Counted from the stretch's first letter, positions 7,866 through 18,889 are shown. The stretch: 64,000 nt of DNA from an uncultured Clostridia bacterium (GCA_944368775.1 CALVXB010000002.1:110981-174980), one strand, 5' to 3'. Translations and numbers: made by a program. The notes: a model not told the origin generated them from the sequence alone.

Positions 7866-9203
7866 ATGCAACGAAAATTTTGGCCGAAAAAGCAGAAAAT
7901 ATACATGATCGGGCTGGGCGGCGTGAGCATGAGTGCTCTGGCCGCCTGCCTTCTTTCGGCGGGATTTACCGTCGCGGGCAGCGACCTCGTCCGCAACGAG
8001 CGCACCGCCGCGCTCGAAGAGAAGGGCGTCTGTTTTGTCTGCGGGCACGACCCCGCGCGCGCGGCCGAGGCGGACGCCGTGGTCGCAAGTTCCGCCGTTC
8101 CCGATGACGACGCAGAACTGCGCGCGGCGCGCGAAAGGGGGGTGCCCGTGTACGGCCGCGCCGACCTGCTCGCGCGCATCGCCGCCTGCTTCGAGGTGTC
8201 CGTCGGCGTCGCGGGCTGCCACGGCAAGACGACGGCGACGGCCATGTGCGCGCACGTTTTGCAGGCGTGCGGCGGCTGCACCGCGCACATCGGGGGCGAG
8301 GACCTCGACTACGGCAGCTATTTTGAAGGGGGCAACCGCATCTTCGTCACCGAGGTGTGCGAGTACCGCGGCAACATCCGCAAGCTGCGCCCGACCGTCG
8401 CCGTCGTGCTCAACACCGACGCCGACCACCTCGAGTGCTACGGCAGCGCAGCGGCGCTGTTCGAGGCGTACGCCGCCTACGCCCGCGCCGCGCCCGCCGC
8501 CGTCGTCTGCGGCGACGACCCTATCCGCAGCGCCGTCCGCCCCGCGCTCACCTTCGGCCTGTCGGAGGGGTGCGACGTGCGCGCCATCCGCCTGCGCTCG
8601 TCGGGCGGGCGGTACTCCTTCACCCTCGAGATCCGCGGCAGGCCGTGCGGCCGCATCCGCCTCAACGCCTTCGGCCGGCACAACGTGACAAACGCGCTCG
8701 CCGCCGCGGCGGTCGCCGAGCAGTGCGGCTTTCCGCCCGCCCTTGCGGCGGCGGGGCTTGCGAGCTTCCGCGGCATCCGCCGCCGCTTCGAGCCGCTGGG
8801 CAAACTGTACGGCGCCGAGCTGATCGCCGACTACGCCCATCACCCGCGCGAGATCGCCGCCGTCCTCGCCGCTGCAAAAGAGGCGTTCGGCGGGCGGCTG
8901 TTCGTCGTCTTTCAGCCGCACACCTACTCGCGCACCCGCCTGCTCTTCGACGACTTCGTCGCCGCGCTGCAGGGGGTGGAGCGGCTGGTCATTTATAAGA
9001 CGTACCCCGCCCGCGAGTACTTCGACGCGGCGGGCAGCGCCCTCACCCTCGCCGAGCACCTGCCCAACGCGCTGTACGTCGAAACGACGCGCGAGTTGTC
9101 CGTCTACCTGCGCTGTTCGCTGCGCGCCGGCGACGCCGTCCTCTTCCTCGGCGCGGGCGACATCTACTTCATCGCCAAGCGGCTGCCGGGCGCAAAGCTC
9201 TGA
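7866..9203 (+). CDS. murC: UDP-N-acetylmuramate--L-alanine ligase
   Basis: Mur ligase adding L-alanine to UDP-MurNAc. The 445-residue protein has the N-terminal nucleotide-sugar loop IYMIGLGGVSMSALA, the ATP loop GCHGKTTATAMC (about residues 118-129), VLNTDADHLECYG, and the C-terminal ADYAHHPREIAAVL and FQPHTYSRT typical of MurC. It sits apart from the main wall cluster. No ribosome site precedes the ATG at 7866; the sequence there is tatatttatccc, so translation may be leaderless or start at another codon such as the ATG at 7905. No terminator reads in its own direction; the hairpin at 9250-9281 serves the convergent gene. Confidence 0.9.
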   Translation: MQRKFWPKKQKIYMIGLGGVSMSALAACLLSAGFTVAGSDLVRNERTAALEEKGVCFVCGHDPARAAEADAVVASSAVPDDDAELRAARERGVPVYGRADLLARIAACFEVSVGVAGCHGKTTATAMCAHVLQACGGCTAHIGGEDLDYGSYFEGGNRIFVTEVCEYRGNIRKLRPTVAVVLNTDADHLECYGSAAALFEAYAAYARAAPAAVVCGDDPIRSAVRPALTFGLSEGCDVRAIRLRSSGGRYSFTLEIRGRPCGRIRLNAFGRHNVTNALAAAAVAEQCGFPPALAAAGLASFRGIRRRFEPLGKLYGAELIADYAHHPREIAAVLAAAKEAFGGRLFVVFQPHTYSRTRLLFDDFVAALQGVERLVIYKTYPAREYFDAAGSALTLAEHLPNALYVETTRELSVYLRCSLRAGDAVLFLGAGDIYFIAKRLPGAKL

Positions 9204-9241
9204 ATTTTCATTTTTGAATTTGTCACCGCGCGCCCGGCCGC

Positions 9242-9281
9242 AAAAAAAGGCCCCGCGGGATGCGTCTGCATCCCGCGGGGC
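9242..9281 (-). terminator. Terminator of the DUF815 ATPase gene
   Basis: A 14-bp perfect stem (9250-9263 with 9268-9281, loop gtct); on the - strand it is followed by a run of seven T (9248-9242). It lies 40 bases past the stop of the - strand gene and may also slow + strand transcription from murC. Confidence 0.9.
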
Positions 9282-9320
9282 GTCGCTCGCTTTGGGCGGT
9301 CATATTTTCTTTTGCGGGGT

Positions 9321-10520
9321 TTAAATGACGATCTCCGTGCCCTTCGCTTGGCAGGCGTAGAGGTAGTCGACGAACTGCCGCGCGCGGCGGGGGCTGCGGC
9401 CCCCCTTGACCAGCGCCCAGCGCTCGGCGAGGGCGCACAGCTGCTCGTCGGGCAGGGCGATCTTGTCGTCGGCGGCGAGCTGCCGCACGATGGACAGGTA
9501 CTCCTTCTTGCCCGTCGACGAAAAGCAGACGGTCAGGCCGAAGCGGTCGGACAGCGAAAGCTGCTCCTCCATCGTGTCGCGCGCGTGCACGCTGTTCTCG
9601 CGGTCGGAAAAGTTCTCTTTCAGGATGTGGCGGCGGTTTGAAGTGGCGACGATCATCACGTTGTCGCTCTTCTCGTGCATGCTCCCTTCCAGCCCCGCCT
9701 TCAAAGCGGTCACCTTTTCGTCCTTTTCCTCGAGGGAGAGGTCGTCGATGAACAGCAGAAACTTAAAGGGCAGCGCGGCGAGCACCCCCTTGATCTCGTT
9801 GATCTCGCCCACCTTCTCCTTGGTCAGCTCGGCGGCGCGCAACCCTGCGGGGGCGTACTTGTTGAGCATGGCGTGCACCGTCGAAGACTTGCCCGTACCC
9901 TTGTCGCCGTACAGCAGCATATTCGAGTAGGGCAGGCCGCGCAAAAAGTTGATCACGTTGTCCTCGATGATGCGCTTCTCTTCCTCGTAGTCTTTCAGCT
10001 TGTCGAGGGTGATGTCGGGCGCGTTGCGCACGGGCACCAGCGCCCCCTTTTCAAAGGTGAACGCCTTGTTGTCGATGAACATCCCGTACCCGTTGGCGCG
10101 GTAAAATGCCGCCAGATTGTCCGCCATCGCGGCCGCGCCCCATTCGCTGCCGAAGGGAGAAGCGCCGCACTCGATGCGCGGCAGCCCCGCCTCCACCTCC
10201 GCCGCGATGCGCGGCGGCAGGTCGTCCGCCCGCGCCGCCAGCGCCTGCAGGGCGGCCATATCGTGCAAAAAGGCGGCGCGCACGTCGCCGTCCGCCTTGC
10301 CGAGGAAGGCGCGGCGGGCAAACAGATTGTCGTCGTACAAGATCGCCCGCCCGAGATAGTCGGCAAAGCCGCGCTGCTTGTCCTCTTCGAGCAGCTTCGC
10401 GTAGGCGCGCGCGTACAGCGCGGGGTCGTCCTCTCGCATCGCCCGCGTAAAGTCGGCGGCGGCGCCCTCTTGCAGCACGCCCGAAAGCAGCACCAGCGCC
10501 CGTTCCCGTTTTTCTTGCAT
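9321..10520 (-). CDS. DUF815-family P-loop ATPase
   Basis: A 399-residue ATPase of the DUF815 (AAA+-like) family. Walker A is GDKGTGKSST (about 205-214), Walker B is LLFIDDLSLEE, and VATSNRRHILKENFSDRE holds a sensor-1-like asparagine followed by the family block. The N-terminal 190 residues are helical and less conserved. The family is widespread in anaerobic Bacillota but has no settled function; the AAA+ fold suggests remodelling of a protein or nucleic acid. Monocistronic, convergent with murC. The ATG follows ggagaaaaggat. Confidence 0.88.
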   Translation of the reverse strand: MQEKRERALVLLSGVLQEGAAADFTRAMREDDPALYARAYAKLLEEDKQRGFADYLGRAILYDDNLFARRAFLGKADGDVRAAFLHDMAALQALAARADDLPPRIAAEVEAGLPRIECGASPFGSEWGAAAMADNLAAFYRANGYGMFIDNKAFTFEKGALVPVRNAPDITLDKLKDYEEEKRIIEDNVINFLRGLPYSNMLLYGDKGTGKSSTVHAMLNKYAPAGLRAAELTKEKVGEINEIKGVLAALPFKFLLFIDDLSLEEKDEKVTALKAGLEGSMHEKSDNVMIVATSNRRHILKENFSDRENSVHARDTMEEQLSLSDRFGLTVCFSSTGKKEYLSIVRQLAADDKIALPDEQLCALAERWALVKGGRSPRRARQFVDYLYACQAKGTEIVI

Positions 10521-11858
<1,338 letters not shown>

Positions 11859-11878
11859 GGCCGCAGGCCTTTGCAGCT

Positions 11879-11907
11879 GCCCCCGCTTCGGCGGGGGCTT
11901 TTTTTTT
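11879..11907 (+). terminator. Terminator of ilvC
   Basis: 8-bp stem gcccccgc / gcgggggc (11879-11886, 11891-11898) with a stable ttcg loop and nine T. Confidence 0.96.
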
Positions 11908-12021
11908 GCTGCACGCGATAAGAATGTGCCGCCGCGCGGCGGGCGCTCGGGCGCGCGCACGACATTTTAATAGCGAGTAGGGCAGGGGGCGCAATCTTTC
12001 AAAAAAATTCGCGCATTTTAA

Positions 12022-12050
12022 TTGAAATGTACGCGGAAAAATGGTATAAT
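12022..12050 (+). promoter_or_regulatory. ftsK operon promoter
   Basis: TTGAAA (12022-12027), 17 bases, TATAAT (12045-12050), about 50 bases upstream of ftsK. Confidence 0.88.
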
Positions 12051-12100
12051 GGAGACAATGACGAAAAGCGGCTTTTTGCCCGCAGAAGGGAGTATCTGTT

Positions 12101-15100
12101 TTGAGTAATTCGGGAAAAAAGAAAACCACCAAAAAAAAGGAGGGCGCGCGCGTATTCACGCGTGAGACGGTCGGGCTGGTGCTCGCGCTGTTCACGCTCG
12201 TCGCGCTGGTCATGTTCGTCTCGCGCGGCGCCATCTTCGGCGAAGTGGGGGAGGCGGTCAGCTCCTTCCTCCTGGGCGTGTTCGGCTACGCGACGTTCGT
12301 CGTGTTCGCCCTGCTCGCCTACGCGAGCGTCGCGCTCGTCTCCGGCAAGCACATCAAGGCGTCCGCAGGCACGGTCGTCTTTTCGGCGCTGCTCGTGCTG
12401 TTCGCCTTCTGCCTCGCGCACACCATCACGGCGGCGGTCGGCGGGCTCGCGTACGAGGGCTACGGCGCCTACCTCGGCGACTGCTTCGCCGCGGGCGAGG
12501 GCGGCTTCGGCACCTCGATGGCGGGCGGCGCGCTTTGCGGCCTGCTCGTCTACCCCGTCGTGCGCCTGACCACCGACATCGGCGGCTATATCATCTTCTC
12601 GCTGCTCGTCCTCGGCGCGGCGTACTTTTTGTACGTCGGCCTGCGCGATTCTTCCGCCGCCGCGCCCCGCGCACGCGCGGGCAAGGCGCGCGCGGCGCAG
12701 GCAAAGCAGGGCAAGGGCGCAGAGGCGGTATTCGCGGGCGAGGCCTCGGCCGCCCCCGTGCAGCCCCCGCAGACGGCCGACCCGTACTACCCGCAAGACG
12801 CGCAGCCGCAGGCCATGCAGCAGCAGTACCCGCCGCAGCAGCCGCAGCAGCAGTATGCGCCGCCGCAGCAGCCCGCGCAATCCAATCATATGTATGTGGG
12901 GGAGGATACCTTCGCCTTCAAGACCCGCCGCGAGCTGCGGCAGGAGTCCCGCCGCGAGCGCGAAGAGCGCCGCAAGCGTGAAGAGGAGGAAAAGCTCTCG
13001 CCCGAAGAGCGCGCCCATCGCCTGCTGTATCCGAACCGCCCCATGCCCAAGTTCGACAAAAAGAAGCAGCAGCCCGCAAAGCCCGCTCCTTCTCCCGCCA
13101 AAAACGACGGGTACAACAACTATATCAACAACCGCATCTACGACGACAGCTCCTACTTCAACGACCGCGCGCGCGGCACCATCTCTCGCGAGCAGTATTC
13201 AAAGAATTTCAGCAACACGCGCAGCATTTTAGAGGGGCACGAGCTCTCCAGCCCCCGCTCGCCCATCCCGCAGCCCGTCGACCCGTCCTTGCAGCAGCAG
13301 GCGGCAGAACAGGCCGCGCAGCCGCAGGGCACGCAGCCGCAGGGAGAGACCTTCTCGCAGATGTTCCCAGAGGGGAACGCGCCCGCGGCGGAGCTTCCCA
13401 AAAAGATCCTCACCGACACCTCCCGCACCGCTCCGCCCGCTCAGCCGGACGTGCCCGTCTCCACCTATCGGCAAGACGGCGACTTCTACCGCAAAAACGA
13501 TCGCGGCGACGCTGCGCCCGGCTTTGACACGCACAGCCCCATCTCTTCCTTCCTCGACGGTTCGTTTGCGGCCGAGCGGGGAGAGGATGCGGGCATCTCC
13601 TCGCACGACGTGCAGATGAACAGCCGCGACGAGGAGCCCGGATTCGACGCGAGCGACTTTGCCCGCCGCATCGGGCTGGGCGGCGCGGCCTCCCGCCGCA
13701 CCGAGCGCCCCTTATCGCCGCAGGAGCCCGCCCGCGAGACGCGTCTGCCCGACAACTTCCCGCCCATGACGCGGCGTACCGACGAGCCCGCGCGCGATAA
13801 CTTCCCGCCCATGACGCGGCGCACCGACGAACCCGCGCGCGGCGAGCGCACGCAGTTTGCGCCCGACGCCGACGCTAATTCTTTTGAAGCGCCCGCAAAC
13901 GGCCGCATCCTCGGCCGCACGCAGGAACCGCCCGCCGACAACGGCAGGCTGTTCGGCGGAACGGACGCGAACGCCGCCTTCGGCGAGCCGGCAAACGGCC
14001 GCATCCTCGGCCGCGCCGAGGGCAATACGGCAGAGCCGCCCCGCGACGACCGCTTCGCGCGCTTCGAGCAGGAGGACGGCATCATCATCGGCGACCGCGC
14101 CCGCACCGAGCAGCAGACGCCGCCCGCGCCGCCCGCCGAGGAGGAGCGCTCGGCGCTCCGCCCCATCACCGACGAGCTGGATTCGGCGGTCAACCTCTTC
14201 GACGACGAGCCGCCCGCGCCTTCCGCCGTTCCCGGCGCCGTAGACGCGCTCGAGGCGGCAGAGGCTGCGCAGCCGCCCGCACGCCCCCGCCGCGCGCCCG
14301 CGGCAGAGGAGCCGCGCCCGCGCCACATCTACGCCCGCTACAACCCGCCGCCGCTGTCGCTGCTCAAAGACTACCCCAACACACTCTCCGCAGACAGCGA
14401 CGAGGTGCGCTTCAATAAAGAGACCATCGTCGAAACGCTGTACAACCTGCTGCGCATCGAAACGCAGGTGGTGCGCGTGACGCAGGGCCCCGCCGTCACC
14501 CGCTACGACATCGAGCTCCCCGCCAACGTGCAGGCCTCTCGCGTGCTCGGCTGCGACCGCGAGCTGGCCATGCGCCTGCGCGCCCGCGACGGCGTCAACG
14601 TGCAGACCAACTACGAAAACGGCTCCATCAGCATCGAGGTGCCCAACAAGCAGCGCGCGACGGTCGGGCTCAAAGAGATCATCACCTCGGCCGACTTCGT
14701 CAATTCCAAGCCCAATTCGCTGATGTTCGGCATGGGCAAGGACATCGAAGGGCGCGCCGTGTGCGGCGACATCTATAAGATGAAGCACCTGCTCGTCGCC
14801 GGCGCGACCGGCTCGGGCAAGAGCGTCTGCCTGACCTCGCTCATCGTCAGTCTGCTCTACAAGTACAGCCCCGAACAGCTCCGCCTCATCCTCATCGACC
14901 CCAAGCAGACGGAGTTCAGCATTTACGAAAAGCTGCCCCACCTGATGATCAACGAGATCATCAGCGAACCCGCCAAGGTCATCTCCGTGCTCAATTGGGC
15001 GATCAACGAGATGGAGCGCCGCTACACCCTGTTCAAAGAGCGCACCCGCCAGGGCACGATGGTGCGCGACGTCGACGGCTACAACGCCTCCCTCGGCAAA

Positions 15101-15802
15101 GACGAAGAAAAGCTGCCCAAGATCGTCATCATCATGGACGAGGTCGCCGACCTCATGGCGGTCGCCAAAAAGGACGTCGAAGACCGCGTCCAGCGCCTGA
15201 CGCAGAAGTCGCGCGCGGCGGGCATCCACCTCGTTCTCGCCACGCAGCGCCCGTCGACGGACGTCATCACGGGCGTCATCAAGGCCAACCTGCCCACCCG
15301 CGTCGCCTGCAAGGTCACGCAGGAGGTCGACTCGCGCACCATCCTCGACTCGTCCGGCGCAGAAAAACTGCTCGGCCGCGGCGATATGCTGTACAAGACG
15401 GACACCATGACCTTCCCCCGCCGCCTGCAGGGCGCGTGGCTGGGCGACGACGAGGTCTCGGGCGTCGTCTCGTACGTCAAAGAGCACAACGAGGCGTACT
15501 TCGACGACCGCGTCGCCGACTTCATCAACAACGAACACGGCGGCGGCGTCGTCGGCGGCGGCGAGGACGGAGACAGCGTCGAGGCCGTCTACATCGAGGC
15601 GCTCAAGTACGTCGTGTCCATCGGCCAGGCCTCCATCTCCATGATCCAGCGCCGCTGCTCGGTCGGCTACCCGAAGGCGGGCAAGATCATCGAGTGGATG
15701 GAAAACATGGGCTATATCTCCACCTTCGACGGCTCTAAGGCGCGCAAGGTGCTGCTCACGCAGGAAGAGTTTGACAGTAAATACGGCGACTACGGAGTGT
15801 AA
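12101..15802 (+). CDS. ftsK: DNA translocase FtsK/SpoIIIE
   Basis: A 1233-residue septal DNA pump. Four or five membrane helices lie in the first 180 residues, then a very long Pro/Gln/Arg-rich linker (about 190-740), then the RecA-like motor with Walker A GATGSGKSV (about 900), Walker B IIIMDEVADLM (about 1010) and LATQRPSTDVITG. The last 70 residues are the winged-helix gamma domain that reads chromosome orientation. Translation seems to start at a TTG (12101) preceded by agaaggga. The linker holds two exact 15-residue repeats. The stop overlaps rimO by one base. Whether the protein also works in spore DNA transfer is unknown. Confidence 0.96.
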   Translation: MSNSGKKKTTKKKEGARVFTRETVGLVLALFTLVALVMFVSRGAIFGEVGEAVSSFLLGVFGYATFVVFALLAYASVALVSGKHIKASAGTVVFSALLVLFAFCLAHTITAAVGGLAYEGYGAYLGDCFAAGEGGFGTSMAGGALCGLLVYPVVRLTTDIGGYIIFSLLVLGAAYFLYVGLRDSSAAAPRARAGKARAAQAKQGKGAEAVFAGEASAAPVQPPQTADPYYPQDAQPQAMQQQYPPQQPQQQYAPPQQPAQSNHMYVGEDTFAFKTRRELRQESRREREERRKREEEEKLSPEERAHRLLYPNRPMPKFDKKKQQPAKPAPSPAKNDGYNNYINNRIYDDSSYFNDRARGTISREQYSKNFSNTRSILEGHELSSPRSPIPQPVDPSLQQQAAEQAAQPQGTQPQGETFSQMFPEGNAPAAELPKKILTDTSRTAPPAQPDVPVSTYRQDGDFYRKNDRGDAAPGFDTHSPISSFLDGSFAAERGEDAGISSHDVQMNSRDEEPGFDASDFARRIGLGGAASRRTERPLSPQEPARETRLPDNFPPMTRRTDEPARDNFPPMTRRTDEPARGERTQFAPDADANSFEAPANGRILGRTQEPPADNGRLFGGTDANAAFGEPANGRILGRAEGNTAEPPRDDRFARFEQEDGIIIGDRARTEQQTPPAPPAEEERSALRPITDELDSAVNLFDDEPPAPSAVPGAVDALEAAEAAQPPARPRRAPAAEEPRPRHIYARYNPPPLSLLKDYPNTLSADSDEVRFNKETIVETLYNLLRIETQVVRVTQGPAVTRYDIELPANVQASRVLGCDRELAMRLRARDGVNVQTNYENGSISIEVPNKQRATVGLKEIITSADFVNSKPNSLMFGMGKDIEGRAVCGDIYKMKHLLVAGATGSGKSVCLTSLIVSLLYKYSPEQLRLILIDPKQTEFSIYEKLPHLMINEIISEPAKVISVLNWAINEMERRYTLFKERTRQGTMVRDVDGYNASLGKDEEKLPKIVIIMDEVADLMAVAKKDVEDRVQRLTQKSRAAGIHLVLATQRPSTDVITGVIKANLPTRVACKVTQEVDSRTILDSSGAEKLLGRGDMLYKTDTMTFPRRLQGAWLGDDEVSGVVSYVKEHNEAYFDDRVADFINNEHGGGVVGGGEDGDSVEAVYIEALKYVVSIGQASISMIQRRCSVGYPKAGKIIEWMENMGYISTFDGSKARKVLLTQEEFDSKYGDYGV
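13751..13840 (+). repeat. Two 45-bp tandem repeats in the FtsK linker
   Basis: Units 13751-13795 and 13796-13840 encode DNFPPMTRRTDEPAR in frame, with synonymous differences. A looser NGRILGR repeat follows at about 13900 and 14000. Confidence 0.85.
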
Positions 15803-17133
15803 TGAGAATACTCGACAATAAAAAATTTGGGATGATCTCCCTCGGCTGCGACAAAAACCGCGTGGACGCCGAGCGGCTGCTCGGCGAGATCCGCGCGCGC
15901 GGCTACGCCATCACAGACGACATCGCCGAAGCGGAGATCCTCATCGTCAACACCTGCGCCTTCCTCAACGAGGCGCGCAAGGAGGCGATCGACACCGTCC
16001 TCGAATGTGATGAATACCGCCGCGCGGGCAAGCTCGAAAAGCTGGTCGTCACCGGCTGCCTGCCCGAAAAGTTCGCGGCGGAGCTGTTCCCCTCGCTGAC
16101 GGAAGGGGACGTGTTCCTCGGCTGCGGCGACGCCGACGTCCTGTTTGACGCCATCGAGCGCTCGTACCGCGAGGGCAGGGTCAACGCCGTCGGCAGCGGC
16201 GGCGAGTGGAAGGGGCAGCGCGTGCTCACCACGCCGCTGCATTACGGCTATCTGAAAATTGCGGACGGCTGCAGCAACCACTGCACATACTGCCTCATCC
16301 CCAAGATCCGCGGCAAATACCGCTCCGAGCGGATGGAGGATCTCGTCGCCGAGGCGAAGTCTCTGGGCGAGCTGTCCGAGCTCATCCTCGTCGCGCAGGA
16401 CACCACCCGCTACGGCGAGGATCTGTACGGCGAAAACAAGTTCGTCGAGCTCATCCGCCGCCTGTCCGCGCTGGACACGGTGGGCAGCATCCGCCTGCTG
16501 TATTGTTACCCCGAGGTCATCTCCGATGCCCTCATCGACGAGGTCGCGCAAAACGACAAGGTCGTCAAATACCTGGATATCCCCCTCCAGCACAGCGAGG
16601 ACCGCATCTTAAAATTGATGAACCGCCGCGGCACCCGCGCCTCCTACCTCGCCCTGGTCCAAAAGCTGCGCGCCCGCATCCCGGGCGTCGCCATCCGCTC
16701 GACGTTCATCGCCGGCTTCCCCTCGGAAACGGCAGAGGAGAGCGAGGCGCTCGCCTCTTTCCTGCGCGAGGCCAAGCTGACCAACTGCGGCTTCTTCGCC
16801 TACTCGCGCGAGCCGGACACGCCCGCCTACCGCCTCCCGGGGCAGGTATCTGCGCGCGTCAAGTCCGACCGCGTCCGCGCCCTGTACGCCGTGCAGCGGG
16901 GCATATCGGCGGAGTTTTTGCGCTCCAAAGTGGGCACATTCGTCGACGTATTGTGCGACGGCATCGACTACGAGGGCGGCCGCTTCGTGGGCCGCGCGTA
17001 TTGGAGCGCGCCCGACATCGACGGCAAGGTCTACTTCCGCGCCCCCTTCGCCGAGCAGGGGCGCACCTACCGCGTCCTCATCACCGAGGCGGACAGCTAC
17101 GACCTGTTTGGCCAAACGGAGGAACAAGAATGA
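15802..17133 (+). CDS. rimO: Ribosomal protein uS12 methylthiotransferase
   Basis: Radical SAM/TRAM enzyme that methylthiolates Asp88 of ribosomal protein S12. The N-terminal UPF0004 domain begins GMISLGCDKNRVDAE with its cluster cysteines; the radical SAM motif CSNHCTYC is at about residue 157; the TRAM domain occupies roughly 375-440. At 443 residues it has the family length. It could be confused with MiaB, but the LGCDKNRVD start and CLIPKIRGKYRS are RimO-like. Start overlaps ftsK stop (TAATG) and stop overlaps pgsA (ATGA), showing tight coupling. Confidence 0.95.
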   Translation: MRILDNKKFGMISLGCDKNRVDAERLLGEIRARGYAITDDIAEAEILIVNTCAFLNEARKEAIDTVLECDEYRRAGKLEKLVVTGCLPEKFAAELFPSLTEGDVFLGCGDADVLFDAIERSYREGRVNAVGSGGEWKGQRVLTTPLHYGYLKIADGCSNHCTYCLIPKIRGKYRSERMEDLVAEAKSLGELSELILVAQDTTRYGEDLYGENKFVELIRRLSALDTVGSIRLLYCYPEVISDALIDEVAQNDKVVKYLDIPLQHSEDRILKLMNRRGTRASYLALVQKLRARIPGVAIRSTFIAGFPSETAEESEALASFLREAKLTNCGFFAYSREPDTPAYRLPGQVSARVKSDRVRALYAVQRGISAEFLRSKVGTFVDVLCDGIDYEGGRFVGRAYWSAPDIDGKVYFRAPFAEQGRTYRVLITEADSYDLFGQTEEQE

Positions 17134-17735
17134 ATCTCCCCAATAAGATCACGCTGACGCGCATCTGCCTTATCCCGGTGTTCGCGCTCGTCTTTTTGCT
17201 GGAAGTCATCCCGTACCGCGGGCTGATCGCCTGCGCCGTCTTCGTCATCGCGGCGTGTACCGACTTTTTGGACGGCTACATCGCGCGCTCGCGCGGGCTG
17301 GTCACCGATCTCGGTAAATTTCTCGACCCCATCGCGGATAAAGTGCTCGTCTCGACGGCGCTCATCCTGCTGCTCGCTACGCCCGCTTCGTGGAACTTCC
17401 TCGAACTCGGCGGCTGGCTGCCCCCCGTGCTGGGCGTGTGCGTCGCGCTCATCCTCGCGCGCGAGCTCATCATCGGCGGCCTGCGCATGGTCGCGGCCGG
17501 CAAGGGCGTCGTGCTCGCGGCGGATACGATCGGCAAGGTCAAGACGACTGTGCAGGACATCGCCGTCGCCGCGCTGCTCGCCGCGGCGGACATCTTCGCT
17601 CTGCACGAACTCGCCGGCAAAGTCGTCTGCGCGGCCGGGCTCATCCTGCTCGCCGCCGCAACGGTGCTCACCGTCTGGTCGGGCATCGTCTACCTCGTCA
17701 AAAATCGAAAAGTACTGCAAGAAGAGAAAGTATGA
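17130..17735 (+). CDS. pgsA: CDP-diacylglycerol--glycerol-3-phosphate 3-phosphatidyltransferase
   Basis: Integral membrane enzyme making phosphatidylglycerophosphate. The 201-residue protein begins MNLPNKITLTRICLIP and has the CDP-alcohol phosphotransferase motif with all metal aspartates: DFLDGYIARSRG followed by FLDPIADK. Several membrane helices follow. ATG at 17130 overlaps the rimO stop, and its own stop overlaps cinA. Confidence 0.95.
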   Translation: MNLPNKITLTRICLIPVFALVFLLEVIPYRGLIACAVFVIAACTDFLDGYIARSRGLVTDLGKFLDPIADKVLVSTALILLLATPASWNFLELGGWLPPVLGVCVALILARELIIGGLRMVAAGKGVVLAADTIGKVKTTVQDIAVAALLAAADIFALHELAGKVVCAAGLILLAAATVLTVWSGIVYLVKNRKVLQEEKV

Positions 17736-18811
17736 AAAACGCGTGTATCGTCATCCGAGACAAAGAACAACATTTTGTCGGCGGCGAGTTTGAACCCGTC
17801 GTCGGCGCGCTCATCGACGGCGGCTATGCGCCCGACCCCATCCTGTTTGTGGCCGATGACGACGTGCGCGCCTTCTCGCAGGCGCTGACAGACTATAAAA
17901 ACGCGGCGGACAACCTGTTCGTCATCGCCCCGGGCGACGCGGCGAACGCGCTGCGCCTGCGCGTGTGCGAGATCCTCTCCGCCGCCATCCCGCAGGGCTG
18001 GGTGGTCGAAAAGCAGAAAAAGCCGATCGCCTGCCTCGCGGGCGGCGAAAAGGGCGCGCAGGTCGTGCGCGACGAGGTCATCCCGTATCTGGACGCCCGC
18101 TACGCCGTGCAGTACGCCAAGGTGGTGCTGCGCGCCGTCGGCGCCCCCGCCGACGCCGTCGATCCCCTCCTGCGCGAGGCGGAAAAGGGCAGCGCGGGCA
18201 AGCTGCGCGTGCATCTGAGCGAGCGGGCAGGGGACCAGCGCTTCGAGGTCATCTACGACAATTCCACCCCCAAGATGCTCGTCGACGACGTGACCCGCCT
18301 GCTTTTGACCGGGCTGGGCGACCACATCTACGCCGCCGACGATACCCCGCTCAACCGCCGCATCGTCGAGCTGCTCGCCCTGCGCGGGATGAAGTTGAGC
18401 GTCGCCGAGTCCTTCACGGGCGGCGGCATCGCGCAGCGGCTCATCGAGGTGCCGGGCGCGAGCAAGGTGCTGTTCGAGGGGGTGGTCGCCTACGACAACG
18501 GCTCGAAGATGAAGCGCCTGGGCGTGCGCGATTCGACGCTGCACAACCAGGGCGCCGTATCCGACGAGACCGCCTACGAGATGGCGGCGGGGCTGATCAC
18601 CTCGGGCGACTGCGACGTCTCCATCGCCACGACGGGCATCGCCGGCCCGCAGTCTGACGGCACCAACAAGCCGGTCGGGCTGTGCTTCATCGCCATCGGC
18701 ACCAAAGAGACGGTCTACGTCTACAAGTACAACTATGTGGGCAGCCGCGCGCAGATCACAGAACGCGCGATCACGCAGGCGCTCTATCTGCTGTACAAGC
18801 AGCTCAAATAA
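17732..18811 (+). CDS. cinA: CinA-family protein with degenerate N-terminal domain
   Basis: A 359-residue protein. The C-terminal half (about 205-359) is a clear CinA/PncC amidohydrolase domain: SVAESFTGGGIAQRL, GVVAYDNGSKMKRLGV and TTGIAGPQSDGTNKPVG, the type that deamidates nicotinamide mononucleotide. The middle stretch LTGLGDHIYAADD matches the usual CinA linker. The first 190 residues lack the molybdopterin-binding motifs of COG1058 (no GTELLLG, no GGLGPT), so the N-terminal domain is either highly diverged or replaced. ATG at 17732 overlaps the pgsA stop. CinA beside recA is a common arrangement. Confidence 0.88.
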   Translation: MKNACIVIRDKEQHFVGGEFEPVVGALIDGGYAPDPILFVADDDVRAFSQALTDYKNAADNLFVIAPGDAANALRLRVCEILSAAIPQGWVVEKQKKPIACLAGGEKGAQVVRDEVIPYLDARYAVQYAKVVLRAVGAPADAVDPLLREAEKGSAGKLRVHLSERAGDQRFEVIYDNSTPKMLVDDVTRLLLTGLGDHIYAADDTPLNRRIVELLALRGMKLSVAESFTGGGIAQRLIEVPGASKVLFEGVVAYDNGSKMKRLGVRDSTLHNQGAVSDETAYEMAAGLITSGDCDVSIATTGIAGPQSDGTNKPVGLCFIAIGTKETVYVYKYNYVGSRAQITERAITQALYLLYKQLK

Positions 18812-18838
18812 TTTTTTTTGGAATAAGAAACAAAAACT

Positions 18839-18860
18839 GCGGCGCGCTGCTGCGCGCCGC
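18839..18860 (+). other. Hairpin in the cinA-recA gap
   Basis: A 9-bp GC stem (18839-18847 with 18852-18860, loop tgct) 29 bases before recA. There is no T-run after it, so it may be an RNA processing or pausing site rather than a terminator. Confidence 0.5.
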
Positions 18861-18889
18861 GCATTGTATATCCGCACGGGAGAACAGAC

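Noticed and set aside
15802..17133. MiaB instead of RimO
   Set aside because: The N-terminal LGCDKNRVD and the CLIPKIRGKYRS block are of the RimO type.
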